52,018 bases of DNA from Candidatus Limiplasma stercoravium (GTDB lineage Bacteria; Bacillota; Clostridia; Christensenellales; Aristaeellaceae): assembly GCA_018715175.1 (NCBI GenBank), contig DVME01000085.1, positions 1-52,018 on the forward strand. Direction: 5' to 3'. Below the pieces are notes generated by a model. That model had not been told where the DNA came from and ran no database searches. It saw only the letters and a list, made by a program, of their open reading frames with translations. Both the position numbers and the translations under genes were made by a program. This document shows, in pieces, positions 40,892 to 50,524 of the stretch (position 1 is its first letter; every line of letters begins with the position of its first letter).

Positions 40892-41494
40892 TTACAGCCG
40901 CGCGTATTGCAAAATTACGTCCGCCAGCGCTTGCGGGTCGCGCCCGTCGCTGCGAAGCATCAGGTCGTAGTTGCTGCGCAGGCCCCAGTTGCCGTCGGCA
41001 AAAAAGTTGTAGTAGCTGCGCCGCTGCTTGTCGGTCTTGCGGATGAGCTCGCGGGCGCGCTCGGCGTCCACGTTTTCCACCCGCATGATGCGCTCCACCC
41101 GCTTTTCCAGGGAAGCGTAGACAAACACGTGCAATACGCCGCGCATTTCCCTGAGCACATAGTCCGCGCACCGGCCCACGATCACGCACGGGCCTTCCGA
41201 GGCAATCTTGGTAATGGCGTCAAACTGCGCCAAAAATACCCGCTGGTTTAGCGGAATTTGCAGCCCCAGCGCTCCGCCGCCCATATGCGCGCTCGCCGTG
41301 CCCGCAAACATTCCCGACAGGCTGTTTTTTTCGTCGTGCTTTTCCAAAAGCTCCCGGCATAGGCCGCTGTCCTGGGCGGCGCGGGTGAGAATTTCGTTGT
41401 CGTAAAAGGGAACGCCCAAAGAACGGGCCACCAGCGTGCCAACCTCCCGTCCGCCGCTGCCATACTCGCGGCCGATGGTTATGACGGAATACAT
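40892..41494 (-). CDS. Cytidylate-kinase-like P-loop protein
   Basis: A 200-residue protein of the cytidylate-kinase-like family (Cytidylate_kin2). It begins YSVITIGREYGSGGREVG, a P-loop variant, then LARSLGVPFYDNEILTRAA and, in the middle, CVIVGRCADYVLRE. The C-terminal part (YYNFFADGNWGLRSNYDLMLRSD) is typical of the family in Clostridia. True Cmk proteins phosphorylate CMP; members of this family are mostly untested and the substrate here is unknown. It has its own promoter, and the next operon's promoter starts just past its stop. Confidence 0.88.
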   Translation of the reverse strand: MYSVITIGREYGSGGREVGTLVARSLGVPFYDNEILTRAAQDSGLCRELLEKHDEKNSLSGMFAGTASAHMGGGALGLQIPLNQRVFLAQFDAITKIASEGPCVIVGRCADYVLREMRGVLHVFVYASLEKRVERIMRVENVDAERARELIRKTDKQRRSYYNFFADGNWGLRSNYDLMLRSDGRDPQALADVILQYARL

Positions 41495-41538
41495 ATCAAC
41501 ACCTCCGCTAAGGGAATATGCGCTTGCTCTTGCTCCAT

Positions 41539-41567
41539 ATTATACATCAGCGCCGCGCAAAGTTCAA
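41539..41567 (-). promoter_or_regulatory. Sigma-A type promoter for the cytidylate-kinase-like gene
   Basis: TTGAAC, a 17-bp spacer and a perfect TATAAT on the minus strand, about 45 bp upstream of the ATG. Confidence 0.75.
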
Positions 41568-41618
41568 TGAAAAATGGACGAAGAATTCCGCCGCCCCCGC
41601 GCCTAGGCCGCGGCGCTA

Positions 41619-41646
41619 TTGACCAAAGCGAAATTTGGGTTATAAT
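41619..41646 (+). promoter_or_regulatory. Sigma-A type promoter for the GH127-like operon
   Basis: TTGACC, a 16-bp spacer and a perfect TATAAT, 44 bp before the first start codon of the four-gene run. Confidence 0.75.
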
Positions 41647-41690
41647 AATGAAGAATATCGAACGCCGCGCCCTTGGGCCAAGGAGGAAAC

Positions 41691-43331
41691 ATGCCAGCCG
41701 CCACCGCTTTTCGCCGTCCGCCCCTGGTGGATCCCGCTTACGTGTCGCTTTCGGACGCCGCCGTCCACGCCGCCGGCCCGCTTCAAACGCTTGTGGAGCG
41801 CGCGCTGGGCGCCGCCCAAGGCGCGCGCCTCACGCCGCTGGATCAGGCGTTGGCCACGCGGCTGGGCGGCTATACCCAAGCCCCGCCCATGCCGGATTTG
41901 GCCGCCGCCGCGCGCGCCGCGCTGCCGCCCGGCGAATGGCTCTCCCTCGTGCGCGCCGGCGAGATGATCGCGGTGATGACGCGGGACAAGCAGGCCATGA
42001 TGGACGTGTTGCGCTCCATGCGCGCGTTTTGGCAGCGCCTGCCCTCCTTGAGCGAGGAAATGCTTTTTTCCTGCGGCGCGGAGGCGCTGCGCCTGGCGGT
42101 GGAGCTGTACCGGCGCACGGGACAGCCGTTTTTGCTCGGGCTTTTGGAGAGCCTGCGCGCGGGGCTGCCGGATGTGTCGGGGGTTATGCACGTATTCCCC
42201 TTCCAAAGCGAGTACCGGCCCGAGGACGCGGACGAAAACGGCGAGTTCGCGTCGCGCATGCGGCGCTTCGCCACGGGGCGGCTGATGGCCGACGCCGTGG
42301 CGATGACGGCGCTTTTGTCGCAGTTCAGCGGCTCGGGCCGCGACGCTTCGGCGGCGCGCGTGGGCCTGGCGGCGCTGACGCGCTACCACGGGCTGCCCGG
42401 CGGCGCGTTTTCCGCCGATCCGTACCTGGCCGGCCGCGATCCGTCCCGCGCGGTGGAGCTGCCGGCGCTGTGCGCGCAAATCGAAGCCTGCCGCGACGCG
42501 CTGCTGTGCGACGGCGGCGAGGATTTTGCCGCGCGGCTGGAAATGCTGCTGTTGAACGGCTTGTCGGATTTGCTGGTTGCCGACGGCGCGCGTACCCTTA
42601 TGCCCGTCAACCGCTTGCCCGGGGATGAAAGCTGCGCCGCCGCGCCCCTGGAGGGCGAGGATCTCACCTGCGTGCTGCGGGCGCTTCTGGCCCTGCGTCA
42701 AAGCCAATGGCTCATGCGCGACGAGGCGACCCTGGCCTATGCGCTCCACCTGCCCGGCGGCTGCCTGGTGCGTCTGGGCGGCGTGCCGGCGCGCTTTCAC
42801 GCGCGGGTGGACGGCCTGTTTGAGCGCACGATCCGCATCGGCGTGGAAACCGCGCGCCCGGCCCAGGGCTCGCTGCTGGTGCGCGTGCCGGCTTACGCCG
42901 CGGCCGCCGAGGTCTCCCTCAACGGCCAGACCCCCAAGCCCGCCAAGCCCGGCGAAATGCTGCGCATCACCCGCGCCTTTGAAAATGGCGACGAAATCGC
43001 CCTGCGCCTGACTTTGCAGCCGCGCCTTGAAACCGGATACCGCTCCAGCGCGTCCGTATATGTGGGCCCGGTGCTCATGGCCCTGCCCCTGCCCGGCGAG
43101 GACGCGGCCTGGCGCTACGCGCTTCACCCCGCGGCGGCTCTCTCGCCCGGCGGCGAGGACGGCCCGCGCGTGCTGGCCGCGGCGTGCGAGGTTGCCCAAT
43201 GGCGCGCCAAAAACGGCTTTATCATGCCCCCGCCCCAGGATGTGCCCCAGGGCCCCGCCTACGAGCTGACCCTTCTGCCCCTGGCCGGCACGGACGGCCG
43301 CGTGGCGGCCTTCCCGCGGGTGCGCGCATGA
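41691..43331 (+). CDS. Divergent GH127/DUF1680-like protein
   Basis: A 546-residue protein without signal peptide. The last third fits the beta-sandwich of DUF1680 (beta-L-arabinofuranosidase family GH127): LLVRVPAYAAAAEVSLNGQ, MLRITRAFENGDEIALRLTL, SSASVYVGPVLMALPLPG. The middle fits its helical barrel: RAVELPALCAQIEACRDALL and FAARLEMLLLNGL. Characterised GH127 enzymes use a Glu in an ETC motif and a zinc-bound Cys group; here the corresponding stretch seems to be ALC and the CC pair is not evident, so activity is doubtful. It is shorter than most relatives. The ATG at 41691 follows AAGGAGGAAAC. Its stop overlaps the next gene (ATGA). Confidence 0.6.
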   Translation: MPAATAFRRPPLVDPAYVSLSDAAVHAAGPLQTLVERALGAAQGARLTPLDQALATRLGGYTQAPPMPDLAAAARAALPPGEWLSLVRAGEMIAVMTRDKQAMMDVLRSMRAFWQRLPSLSEEMLFSCGAEALRLAVELYRRTGQPFLLGLLESLRAGLPDVSGVMHVFPFQSEYRPEDADENGEFASRMRRFATGRLMADAVAMTALLSQFSGSGRDASAARVGLAALTRYHGLPGGAFSADPYLAGRDPSRAVELPALCAQIEACRDALLCDGGEDFAARLEMLLLNGLSDLLVADGARTLMPVNRLPGDESCAAAPLEGEDLTCVLRALLALRQSQWLMRDEATLAYALHLPGGCLVRLGGVPARFHARVDGLFERTIRIGVETARPAQGSLLVRVPAYAAAAEVSLNGQTPKPAKPGEMLRITRAFENGDEIALRLTLQPRLETGYRSSASVYVGPVLMALPLPGEDAAWRYALHPAAALSPGGEDGPRVLAAACEVAQWRAKNGFIMPPPQDVPQGPAYELTLLPLAGTDGRVAAFPRVRA

Positions 43332-44323
43332 ATGGCAGCAAAAGGGCGTCTCCGCCCGTTGTATGTCTGGCGCCCATGGCGGGCTTCACGGATTGGCCCA
43401 TGCGCGTTTTGTGCTACCGCATGGGCGCGCAGTACGCCTGCACGGAAATGGTCAGCGCCATGGGCTACGTGTGCGCCAAACCCGGCAACGAGGTTTACCG
43501 CCTTCTTTTGGCCACCCATCCCGAGGAAACCAACACCGCCTGCCAGCTTTTCGGCCGCGACCCCGTGGTCATGGGCGAGGCGGCGGCCCGCGTGAGCGAG
43601 CTGGGGCGTTTTGCGTCCCTGGACATCAACATGGGCTGCCCGGCGCGCAAGGTGGTGGGCATTGGCGAGGGTAGCGCGCTTTTGCTGGACGTGCCGCGCG
43701 CGGCGCGCATCATGGAGGCGGTCAAGCGCAATACCCATCTGCCCGTAACGGTCAAGACGCGCCTGTCCTACGACGGCGTGCGCGGCAGCGCCCTGGAACT
43801 GGGCGAGGCGGCGCAGGCGCTGGGCATGGCGTGGCTGTGCGTGCACGGCCGCACGCGCGAGCAGCAGTACGCGGGCGAGGCCGACCACGCGGCCATCGGA
43901 GAGCTGAAAGCGCGCCTTTCCCTTCCCGTGATCGCCAACGGCGACATCGACTCGCCGGCCCAAGCCCTGCGCGCCGCCAACCTTACCGGCGCCGATGGAT
44001 TGATGATCGGGCGCGCCGCCGTGGGCAATCCCTGGGTGATGCGCGCCGTGCGCGCCGCGCTGGAGGGCGCGGAGGCTCCGCCGCCGCCAAGCGTGCGCGA
44101 GCGCGTGCAAACCGCTATCTTGCACGCGCAATGGATGGCGCAAAGCAAGGGCGAACGCCGCGGCGTGCTGGAAATGCGGGCGCATGCGGGGCGCTATGTG
44201 GGCGGCGTGCGGGGCGCGACGGCCCTGCGCCGGGAGATGAACCGCCAGACCACGTTGGACGGCCTGGTGTCGCTGCTGCGGTCCATTGCGGACCGGTTGG
44301 AACAGGAGGAGGAGATTCTATGA
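43328..44323 (+). CDS. tRNA-dihydrouridine synthase (DusB-like)
   Basis: Reduces uridine in the tRNA D-loop using FMN and NADPH. The 331-residue protein has the TIM-barrel Dus pattern: LAPMAGFTDWPMRVLCYRMGA, ACQLFGRDP, the catalytic-Cys segment DINMGCPARKVV, VKTRLSYDG, CVHGRTREQQYAGEADH and NGDIDSPAQAL...DGLMIGRAAVGNPWV. It is translationally coupled to the GH127-like gene upstream and to the secreted-protein gene downstream, both by ATGA overlaps, which ties a tRNA enzyme to unrelated-looking neighbours. Confidence 0.95.
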   Translation: MNGSKRASPPVVCLAPMAGFTDWPMRVLCYRMGAQYACTEMVSAMGYVCAKPGNEVYRLLLATHPEETNTACQLFGRDPVVMGEAAARVSELGRFASLDINMGCPARKVVGIGEGSALLLDVPRAARIMEAVKRNTHLPVTVKTRLSYDGVRGSALELGEAAQALGMAWLCVHGRTREQQYAGEADHAAIGELKARLSLPVIANGDIDSPAQALRAANLTGADGLMIGRAAVGNPWVMRAVRAALEGAEAPPPPSVRERVQTAILHAQWMAQSKGERRGVLEMRAHAGRYVGGVRGATALRREMNRQTTLDGLVSLLRSIADRLEQEEEIL

Positions 44324-45828
44324 AACGATGGTTTGCCTGCTTGACGGCCCTTATTTTGCTGTGCGCGACGGCCAGCGCGGGCGCGTCGGGCCTGGGCGGA
44401 GCGCTGGACGCCTGGCTGGGCGAGGAAGTCCGGCTGGAGATGAGCCTGGAGCTGACCACCCTTACGCCCTATGGCGAGGCGGATATCGGCCGGCTCAACG
44501 CGGCGCTGGGCCATATGAGCATGGCCGCGGCGCTGGAGGGCGAGAGCACGGCCATGAGCCTCATGGTTGACGGCGAAAGCCTGATGACCCTTTCCCAGTA
44601 CGACGCGCAGGGCGTCTCTACGCTGACGACCTCCCTTCTGCCCAACCGCACGCTGGTCAGCGCCGCCTCCGCGCTGGACGTGCTTTTCGACAACCCGGCC
44701 GCGCAGGAAAGCGCCTTTGACGCCCTGGACGCCATCGCGCAGGTGGAGGCTTGCTATCAGGAGCTTACCGACGCCATCGTCCCCTTTGCGGAGCAAAAGA
44801 AGGCCAACTATAAGATCGCCGACGTGGGAACGTCGCGCTGGAGCCGCATCGCGCGCCTGACGACGGATCAAAGCGCCATGCTTTCGCCCCTTATCGCCCA
44901 GGTGCTGGGCTGCGGCATGGACGCGGCCTACCGCGGGCTGCTGGAGGGCATGACCTACGATAAGGGCTTTATCGTGGGCCTGTACCAAACCGAGGAAGGC
45001 GGCGACGACCTGGCCGTGTACATCAAGGGCGGCGTAACCTTTGCCGACGGCACCGAGCGCCAGCTGGCGTATCAATGGGCGTTTTCCACCGACGAGGACG
45101 GCGTGCGCACGGATACGTACAAGTTTGAGCTCACCACAGACCGTTCGCCCTCCGACAACCGCGTCATCTCCGCCACCTACCGCCGCGGCGCGGACGGGCT
45201 GCCCATTGAGGGCCAATCGTCCTGCGCCATCAAGGTCGGCGGCGTGACCGACACCACCACCCTCACCCACGATCTTTCCCTGGAACAAGGCGCGCTGACG
45301 GGCTCGGTGGTCACCGCGCTCAAGCATACCGAAAGCGGCGAGAGCGAAACCCTCACCACCACCCTCGTCCCGGCGCTGACCCTGGAGGACGGGACGCTCA
45401 GCGGCAGCGTGACCGTGGAGCAGGGCACGGGCAAGAATCCCACCCTGGCTTTCGCCCTGCGCTTTTCCGATACGCCCGCGCAGGTAGCCGCGGCCCAGCC
45501 CGCAGAGCAAACGCAGGCGTATGACCCCATGCCCAAAAGCAGCCTGCAGCAAAACGTGGAGGTGCTTCAGGAGGTTCGAGAATACCTCGTGGGCGAGCCG
45601 CCCATTGGTTATACACGCTATGAGATTCCCCAGACCATGCAGACCTATGACCTGGACGCCGCGGACGAGGCGCAGCTGGCAGACCTGGTGGACGAAGCCG
45701 TCCAGCGGCTGGCCGGCCGGCTGCTGGTGGCCCTGGCCTCGCTGGGCGGCGAGGACGCGGCCCTCCTGGAGCAAAACATGTCCGAGGAGGATTACGCGGC
45801 GTTCCTGACCCTGCTCAACGGCCTGTGA
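44320..45828 (+). CDS. Secreted protein of unknown function, first of a pair
   Basis: A 502-residue exported protein I do not recognise. The signal peptide is MKRWFACLTALILLCATASA with signal-peptidase-I type cleavage near residue 20-22; there is no lipobox, membrane anchor or LPXTG. The mature part is rich in Thr, Ser, Leu and Asp with alternating short strands (for example TTLTHDLSLEQGALTGSVV), suggesting repeated beta-hairpins like a large beta-sheet or LolA-like sheet. The acidic C-terminal helix (DEAQLADLVDEAVQRL) is separate. It overlaps the dus stop by 4 bp after GGAGGAGGAG. It precedes a second secreted protein of similar length and style by 17 bp. Confidence 0.75.
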   Translation: MKRWFACLTALILLCATASAGASGLGGALDAWLGEEVRLEMSLELTTLTPYGEADIGRLNAALGHMSMAAALEGESTAMSLMVDGESLMTLSQYDAQGVSTLTTSLLPNRTLVSAASALDVLFDNPAAQESAFDALDAIAQVEACYQELTDAIVPFAEQKKANYKIADVGTSRWSRIARLTTDQSAMLSPLIAQVLGCGMDAAYRGLLEGMTYDKGFIVGLYQTEEGGDDLAVYIKGGVTFADGTERQLAYQWAFSTDEDGVRTDTYKFELTTDRSPSDNRVISATYRRGADGLPIEGQSSCAIKVGGVTDTTTLTHDLSLEQGALTGSVVTALKHTESGESETLTTTLVPALTLEDGTLSGSVTVEQGTGKNPTLAFALRFSDTPAQVAAAQPAEQTQAYDPMPKSSLQQNVEVLQEVREYLVGEPPIGYTRYEIPQTMQTYDLDAADEAQLADLVDEAVQRLAGRLLVALASLGGEDAALLEQNMSEEDYAAFLTLLNGL

Positions 45829-45845
45829 GAGAAGGAGGCACATCC

Positions 45846-47246
45846 ATGAAACGCTTTGCGTCGCTGCTGCTGACCTGTCTGATGGCCCTGATCTCCACGG
45901 CCCTGGCCGTGGACATGGACGACTATAACCAGGCGGACAAGCTTTACCTGCAGCTTTTGCACGGGAGCGGCTTTTCCGGCACGCTCACCCTGGAGGCGTC
46001 CACCCCCGACGGGACGCTGGAACCCCTGACGCTGCGGGTGGATTACATCTACGTGCTGCCCACCCAGACCCAGACCGACGAGCACCGCCTCGACTTGACG
46101 CTGGTGGAGGACGGCGCGGACGTGACCGCGGCGCATGCGCAATGGAAGGACGGCGCGCTCAGCGTGGCGGCGGACGCGCTGGGAACGGACTGGTATTCGC
46201 TGGGCGCGGACGACCTGGGAAGCGCGCTGAGCGGCCCAGCCTCGCGCCTGGGCGCGCCCGGATTGGCGCAGGCGGCGCTGGAATGCTTGATCGGCTGGGG
46301 CGGCGGGAACGAGACGCTCACGGCCGCGCTGGATCTGTACCTCACGCACATGGACTTGTGGATTGAGGGCTTCCGCCAGGAGGCGGAGCTGGGCAAGGAC
46401 GAAAACGGGGTCAGCACCATGACCACCAGCTACTCCGTGCCCGCGTCGGCCGTGAAAGCGCAGGCCAAGCGCCTGATCATGGACGTCCTGTCCGATTCGC
46501 AGACCCTTTCAGCGCTGCAAGCCGCCGTGGGGGAGGACGCCTCCACCCTTATGCTCAACCCGAATTTGCAGTCGTTCTACTTTGAAGCCATCGACGCGCT
46601 GCCCCTGGAAGACGACCTGACCGTGCGCCGGGTGGTCAGCTTGGAGGGCGAAACGCTGGAGCTGGACGTGCATTTGCCGCTGTATGACGCCCAGGGCGGC
46701 GCGGTTGCGGTCACGTACAACCGTTACAGCGGCGGAGGCGACATGCCCGATACCAACGCCATCGTCTTGGACGCGGGGGAGACCGGGCTGGAGCTGGAAT
46801 ACAGCGCCTACACCAGCATGACCGGCGTGCGGGTGTACCAGGGCAGCCTGCTCAGCCGCGCCGAGGACCGGCAGACGATTTCGACGGATTTCTCCCTTAC
46901 CTGCGAGGAAAGCGAGGGCCAGGACGACGACGGCCTGCTGACCTACGACTGCAACGCCGTGCTGACGCTTACGCCCGGTAAAGGCGAGGGGGTTCTGACA
47001 TTCCCTGAAACCGAGCTTTCTCTGACGTCGCACTTTGCCAGCGGCATCGTCACCAACGCGCCCACGTCCGTGACCGCAAGCCTGTCCCTGTCCAGCGGCG
47101 AGACGCAGGCACGGCTGGACTTTGAAGGCGCCAGCCGCGCCAAGTGGACGCCCGAGGAAGTCCCCGCGGACAAGGCGCCCCTGTCGGACGAAACCGCGAC
47201 GCTCGCGCTGGGGCTTATCGCGGCCTATTGGATTACCGGGCGCTAA
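45846..47246 (+). CDS. Secreted protein of unknown function, second of a pair
   Basis: A 466-residue exported protein with signal peptide MKRFASLLLTCLMALISTAL and an ALA cleavage site at about residue 21. Like its neighbour it has no anchor or lipobox and is made of acidic, Thr/Ser/Leu-rich strand segments (GFSGTLTLEASTPDGTLEPLTLRV, DETATLALGLIAAYW at the end). The two share general composition and phrases such as MTTSYSVP/LTTSLLP and TVEQG/SLSSG, so they may be distant paralogues, but I cannot prove it by eye. A strong ribosome site AGAAGGAGG precedes the ATG at 45846. It is the last gene of the four-gene run. Confidence 0.75.
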   Translation: MKRFASLLLTCLMALISTALAVDMDDYNQADKLYLQLLHGSGFSGTLTLEASTPDGTLEPLTLRVDYIYVLPTQTQTDEHRLDLTLVEDGADVTAAHAQWKDGALSVAADALGTDWYSLGADDLGSALSGPASRLGAPGLAQAALECLIGWGGGNETLTAALDLYLTHMDLWIEGFRQEAELGKDENGVSTMTTSYSVPASAVKAQAKRLIMDVLSDSQTLSALQAAVGEDASTLMLNPNLQSFYFEAIDALPLEDDLTVRRVVSLEGETLELDVHLPLYDAQGGAVAVTYNRYSGGGDMPDTNAIVLDAGETGLELEYSAYTSMTGVRVYQGSLLSRAEDRQTISTDFSLTCEESEGQDDDGLLTYDCNAVLTLTPGKGEGVLTFPETELSLTSHFASGIVTNAPTSVTASLSLSSGETQARLDFEGASRAKWTPEEVPADKAPLSDETATLALGLIAAYWITGR

Positions 47247-47273
47247 AATACAATCCAAATACATTCCCGCCCC

Positions 47274-47302
47274 TTGACAAGCGCCGCCCTAGCCGCTATA
47301 AT
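47274..47302 (+). promoter_or_regulatory. Perfect-consensus sigma-A promoter for glnA
   Basis: TTGACA, a 17-bp spacer and TATAAT, all matching consensus. It starts 28 bp past the secreted-protein gene and drives a leader of about 95 bases before the glutamine synthetase GTG. Confidence 0.9.
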
Positions 47303-47316
47303 CCCACACAAACAGC

Positions 47317-47357
47317 AACGGCGCTGTGGATATACAGTATCCATCGGCGCCGTTTTT
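47317..47357 (+). terminator. Leader terminator (attenuator) of glnA
   Basis: AACGGCGC pairs with GCGCCGTT and, inside, TGGATA pairs with TATCCA around a TACAG loop; the stem is followed by TTTTT. It begins only about 8-10 bases after the expected start site, between promoter and gene. Without an antiterminator most transcripts should stop here, so the gene is likely controlled by antitermination or RNA binding. Confidence 0.75.
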
Positions 47358-47403
47358 GTGGTACGCACCCGACTCTTCGGACTGCTGGAAAGGAGCTGTC
47401 AGC

Positions 47404-49494
<2,091 letters not shown>

Positions 49495-49507
49495 GCGCTT
49501 AAAAAAC

Positions 49508-49762
49508 CAAGCCTCGCGCGGCAAGGTTTCCTTACGCCGTCCGCCGCCCGGCGGACGGCGCAAATCCGGCGAAAAAGTCCGCCTGCGGCGGCCTTTTCCG
49601 CCAAAACACGTTTCCCCTGCGCCTTCGGCGCGGCCGGGGAAACGTGCAAGGAAACCTTGCTGCGCAAGGCTTCCGAATCCACCGCACATGTCGCTGGATT
49701 CGGAAGGCAGCTCGGAGGGCTGCGGCCCTCCGAACCTCCTGGAAGGGTTTATTGACAGCCTG
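49508..49762. repeat. Composite intergenic hairpin repeat, copy 4 (fullest)
   Basis: Three joined modules. 49508-49600 matches window position 1-115 in the same orientation. 49601-49646 is a perfect 11-bp-arm hairpin (CACGTTTCCCC ... GGGGAAACGTG) also found at 36498-36552. 49642-49760 matches 13070-13182 in reverse orientation and contains CCTTGCTGCGCAAGG, TTCCGAATCCA...TGGATTCGGAA and CGGAGGGCTGCGGCCCTCCG stems. The whole stretch between glnN and rlmH is this element; no gene is hidden in it. Confidence 0.8.
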
Positions 49763-49786
49763 CCCCGCGCCTTTTGGCGCAGGGGC
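49762..49786. terminator. Bidirectional terminator between glnN and rlmH
   Basis: GCCCCGCGCC, a TTTT loop and GGCGC-A-GGGGC form a stem with one bulged base, followed on the plus strand by GTTATTT. It ends one base before the rlmH stop codon and serves the converging transcripts. Confidence 0.6.
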
Positions 49787-49787
49787 G

Positions 49788-50261
49788 TTATTTGTGATAC
49801 CGCTCTCCGGCGTTGATTTTAGCCGCGCGGTAAAGCTGCTCCAGCAGCATCACCCGCGCCAGCGGATGGGGAAAGGTCATCGCGCTCATGCTCATGCGCT
49901 CGTGCGCGCGGGCGAGCACGTTGTCCCCCAGGCCCAGCGAACCGCCCACGACAAAGGCCACCTGGCTGTGTCCCCGGCAAAACAGCCCGTCCAGCTTGCG
50001 CGCCAGCGCCGGGCTGGTCAGGGGTTGGCCGTCCACGCACAGGGCGATGACGTAATCGCCCGGCGAGAGGCATTTGAGAATGCGCTCGCCCTCGCGGGCG
50101 CGCAGGGCCCGCTCCAGCGCTTCGCCCTCCGCCTCCGGCTCGTCGCGCACTTCCATGACCTTCACCGGCATCAGCCGCTCCAGCCGCTTGAGGTACTCCG
50201 CAGCCGCCTCGTTGCACCATCTTTCGCGCAGGCGGCCTACGCACACCAGCTTCACCGGCAT
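49788..50261 (-). CDS. rlmH: 23S rRNA (pseudouridine-1915-N3) methyltransferase
   Basis: Methylates pseudouridine 1915 in helix 69 of 23S rRNA, using SAM, on the assembled ribosome. The 157-residue SPOUT-fold protein has the usual length and motifs: VKLVCVGRLRERWCNEAAAEYLKRLER at the start, YVIALCVDGQPLTSPALA, VVGGSLGLGDNVLARA (the knotted SAM site) and MTFPHPLARVMLLEQLYRA near the end. The ATG at 50261 follows CTGGAGGACGCGCC and overlaps the end of the 85-residue gene upstream by 10 bp. Pairing with yycJ is classic for Firmicutes. Confidence 0.95.
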   Translation of the reverse strand: MPVKLVCVGRLRERWCNEAAAEYLKRLERLMPVKVMEVRDEPEAEGEALERALRAREGERILKCLSPGDYVIALCVDGQPLTSPALARKLDGLFCRGHSQVAFVVGGSLGLGDNVLARAHERMSMSAMTFPHPLARVMLLEQLYRAAKINAGERYHK

Positions 50262-50509
50262 GGCGCGTCCTCCAGGGAAAACAGCGTCCCGTCCACCCGC
50301 ACGTCCCGAAACAGGCGCTGAAAATACGCCGCTTCGCCCTGAGGCAAATGCAGCATGGTCAGCCCGTCCTGCCGCGTTACCGCGCCCACCCTGTGGCGGC
50401 GGCCCCGCGCGTCCAGCAGCGTTTGACCGGCGCGCACGCCGGTTTCCTCGGCGCACAAAAGCGCCACCCCGCGCTCGCCCAGCGCCACGGCTTCCTCCAA
50501 TACGCGCAT
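50252..50509 (-). CDS. Small protein of unknown function between yycJ and rlmH
   Basis: An 85-residue soluble protein that I do not recognise. It starts MRVLEEAVALGERGVALLCAEETGVRAG and looks like a small alpha/beta or beta-barrel fold with Gly turns (LLDARGRRHRVGAVTRQDG). The ATG follows AAAGGGGAGCGAAGGC, so translation is expected, and the gene lies 15 bp after yycJ and overlaps rlmH by 10 bp in the same operon. Tight coupling suggests a real gene, perhaps linked to ribosome or cell-wall signalling functions of its neighbours; no function is claimed. Confidence 0.65.
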   Translation of the reverse strand: MRVLEEAVALGERGVALLCAEETGVRAGQTLLDARGRRHRVGAVTRQDGLTMLHLPQGEAAYFQRLFRDVRVDGTLFSLEDAPCR

Positions 50510-50524
50510 GCCTTCGCTCCCCTT

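Noticed and set aside
47326..47403. A 26-codon N-terminal extension of the glutamine synthetase
   Set aside because: The extension has no ribosome site and runs through the leader terminator hairpin; the GTG at 47404 has AAAGGAG upstream and family-like N-terminal sequence.
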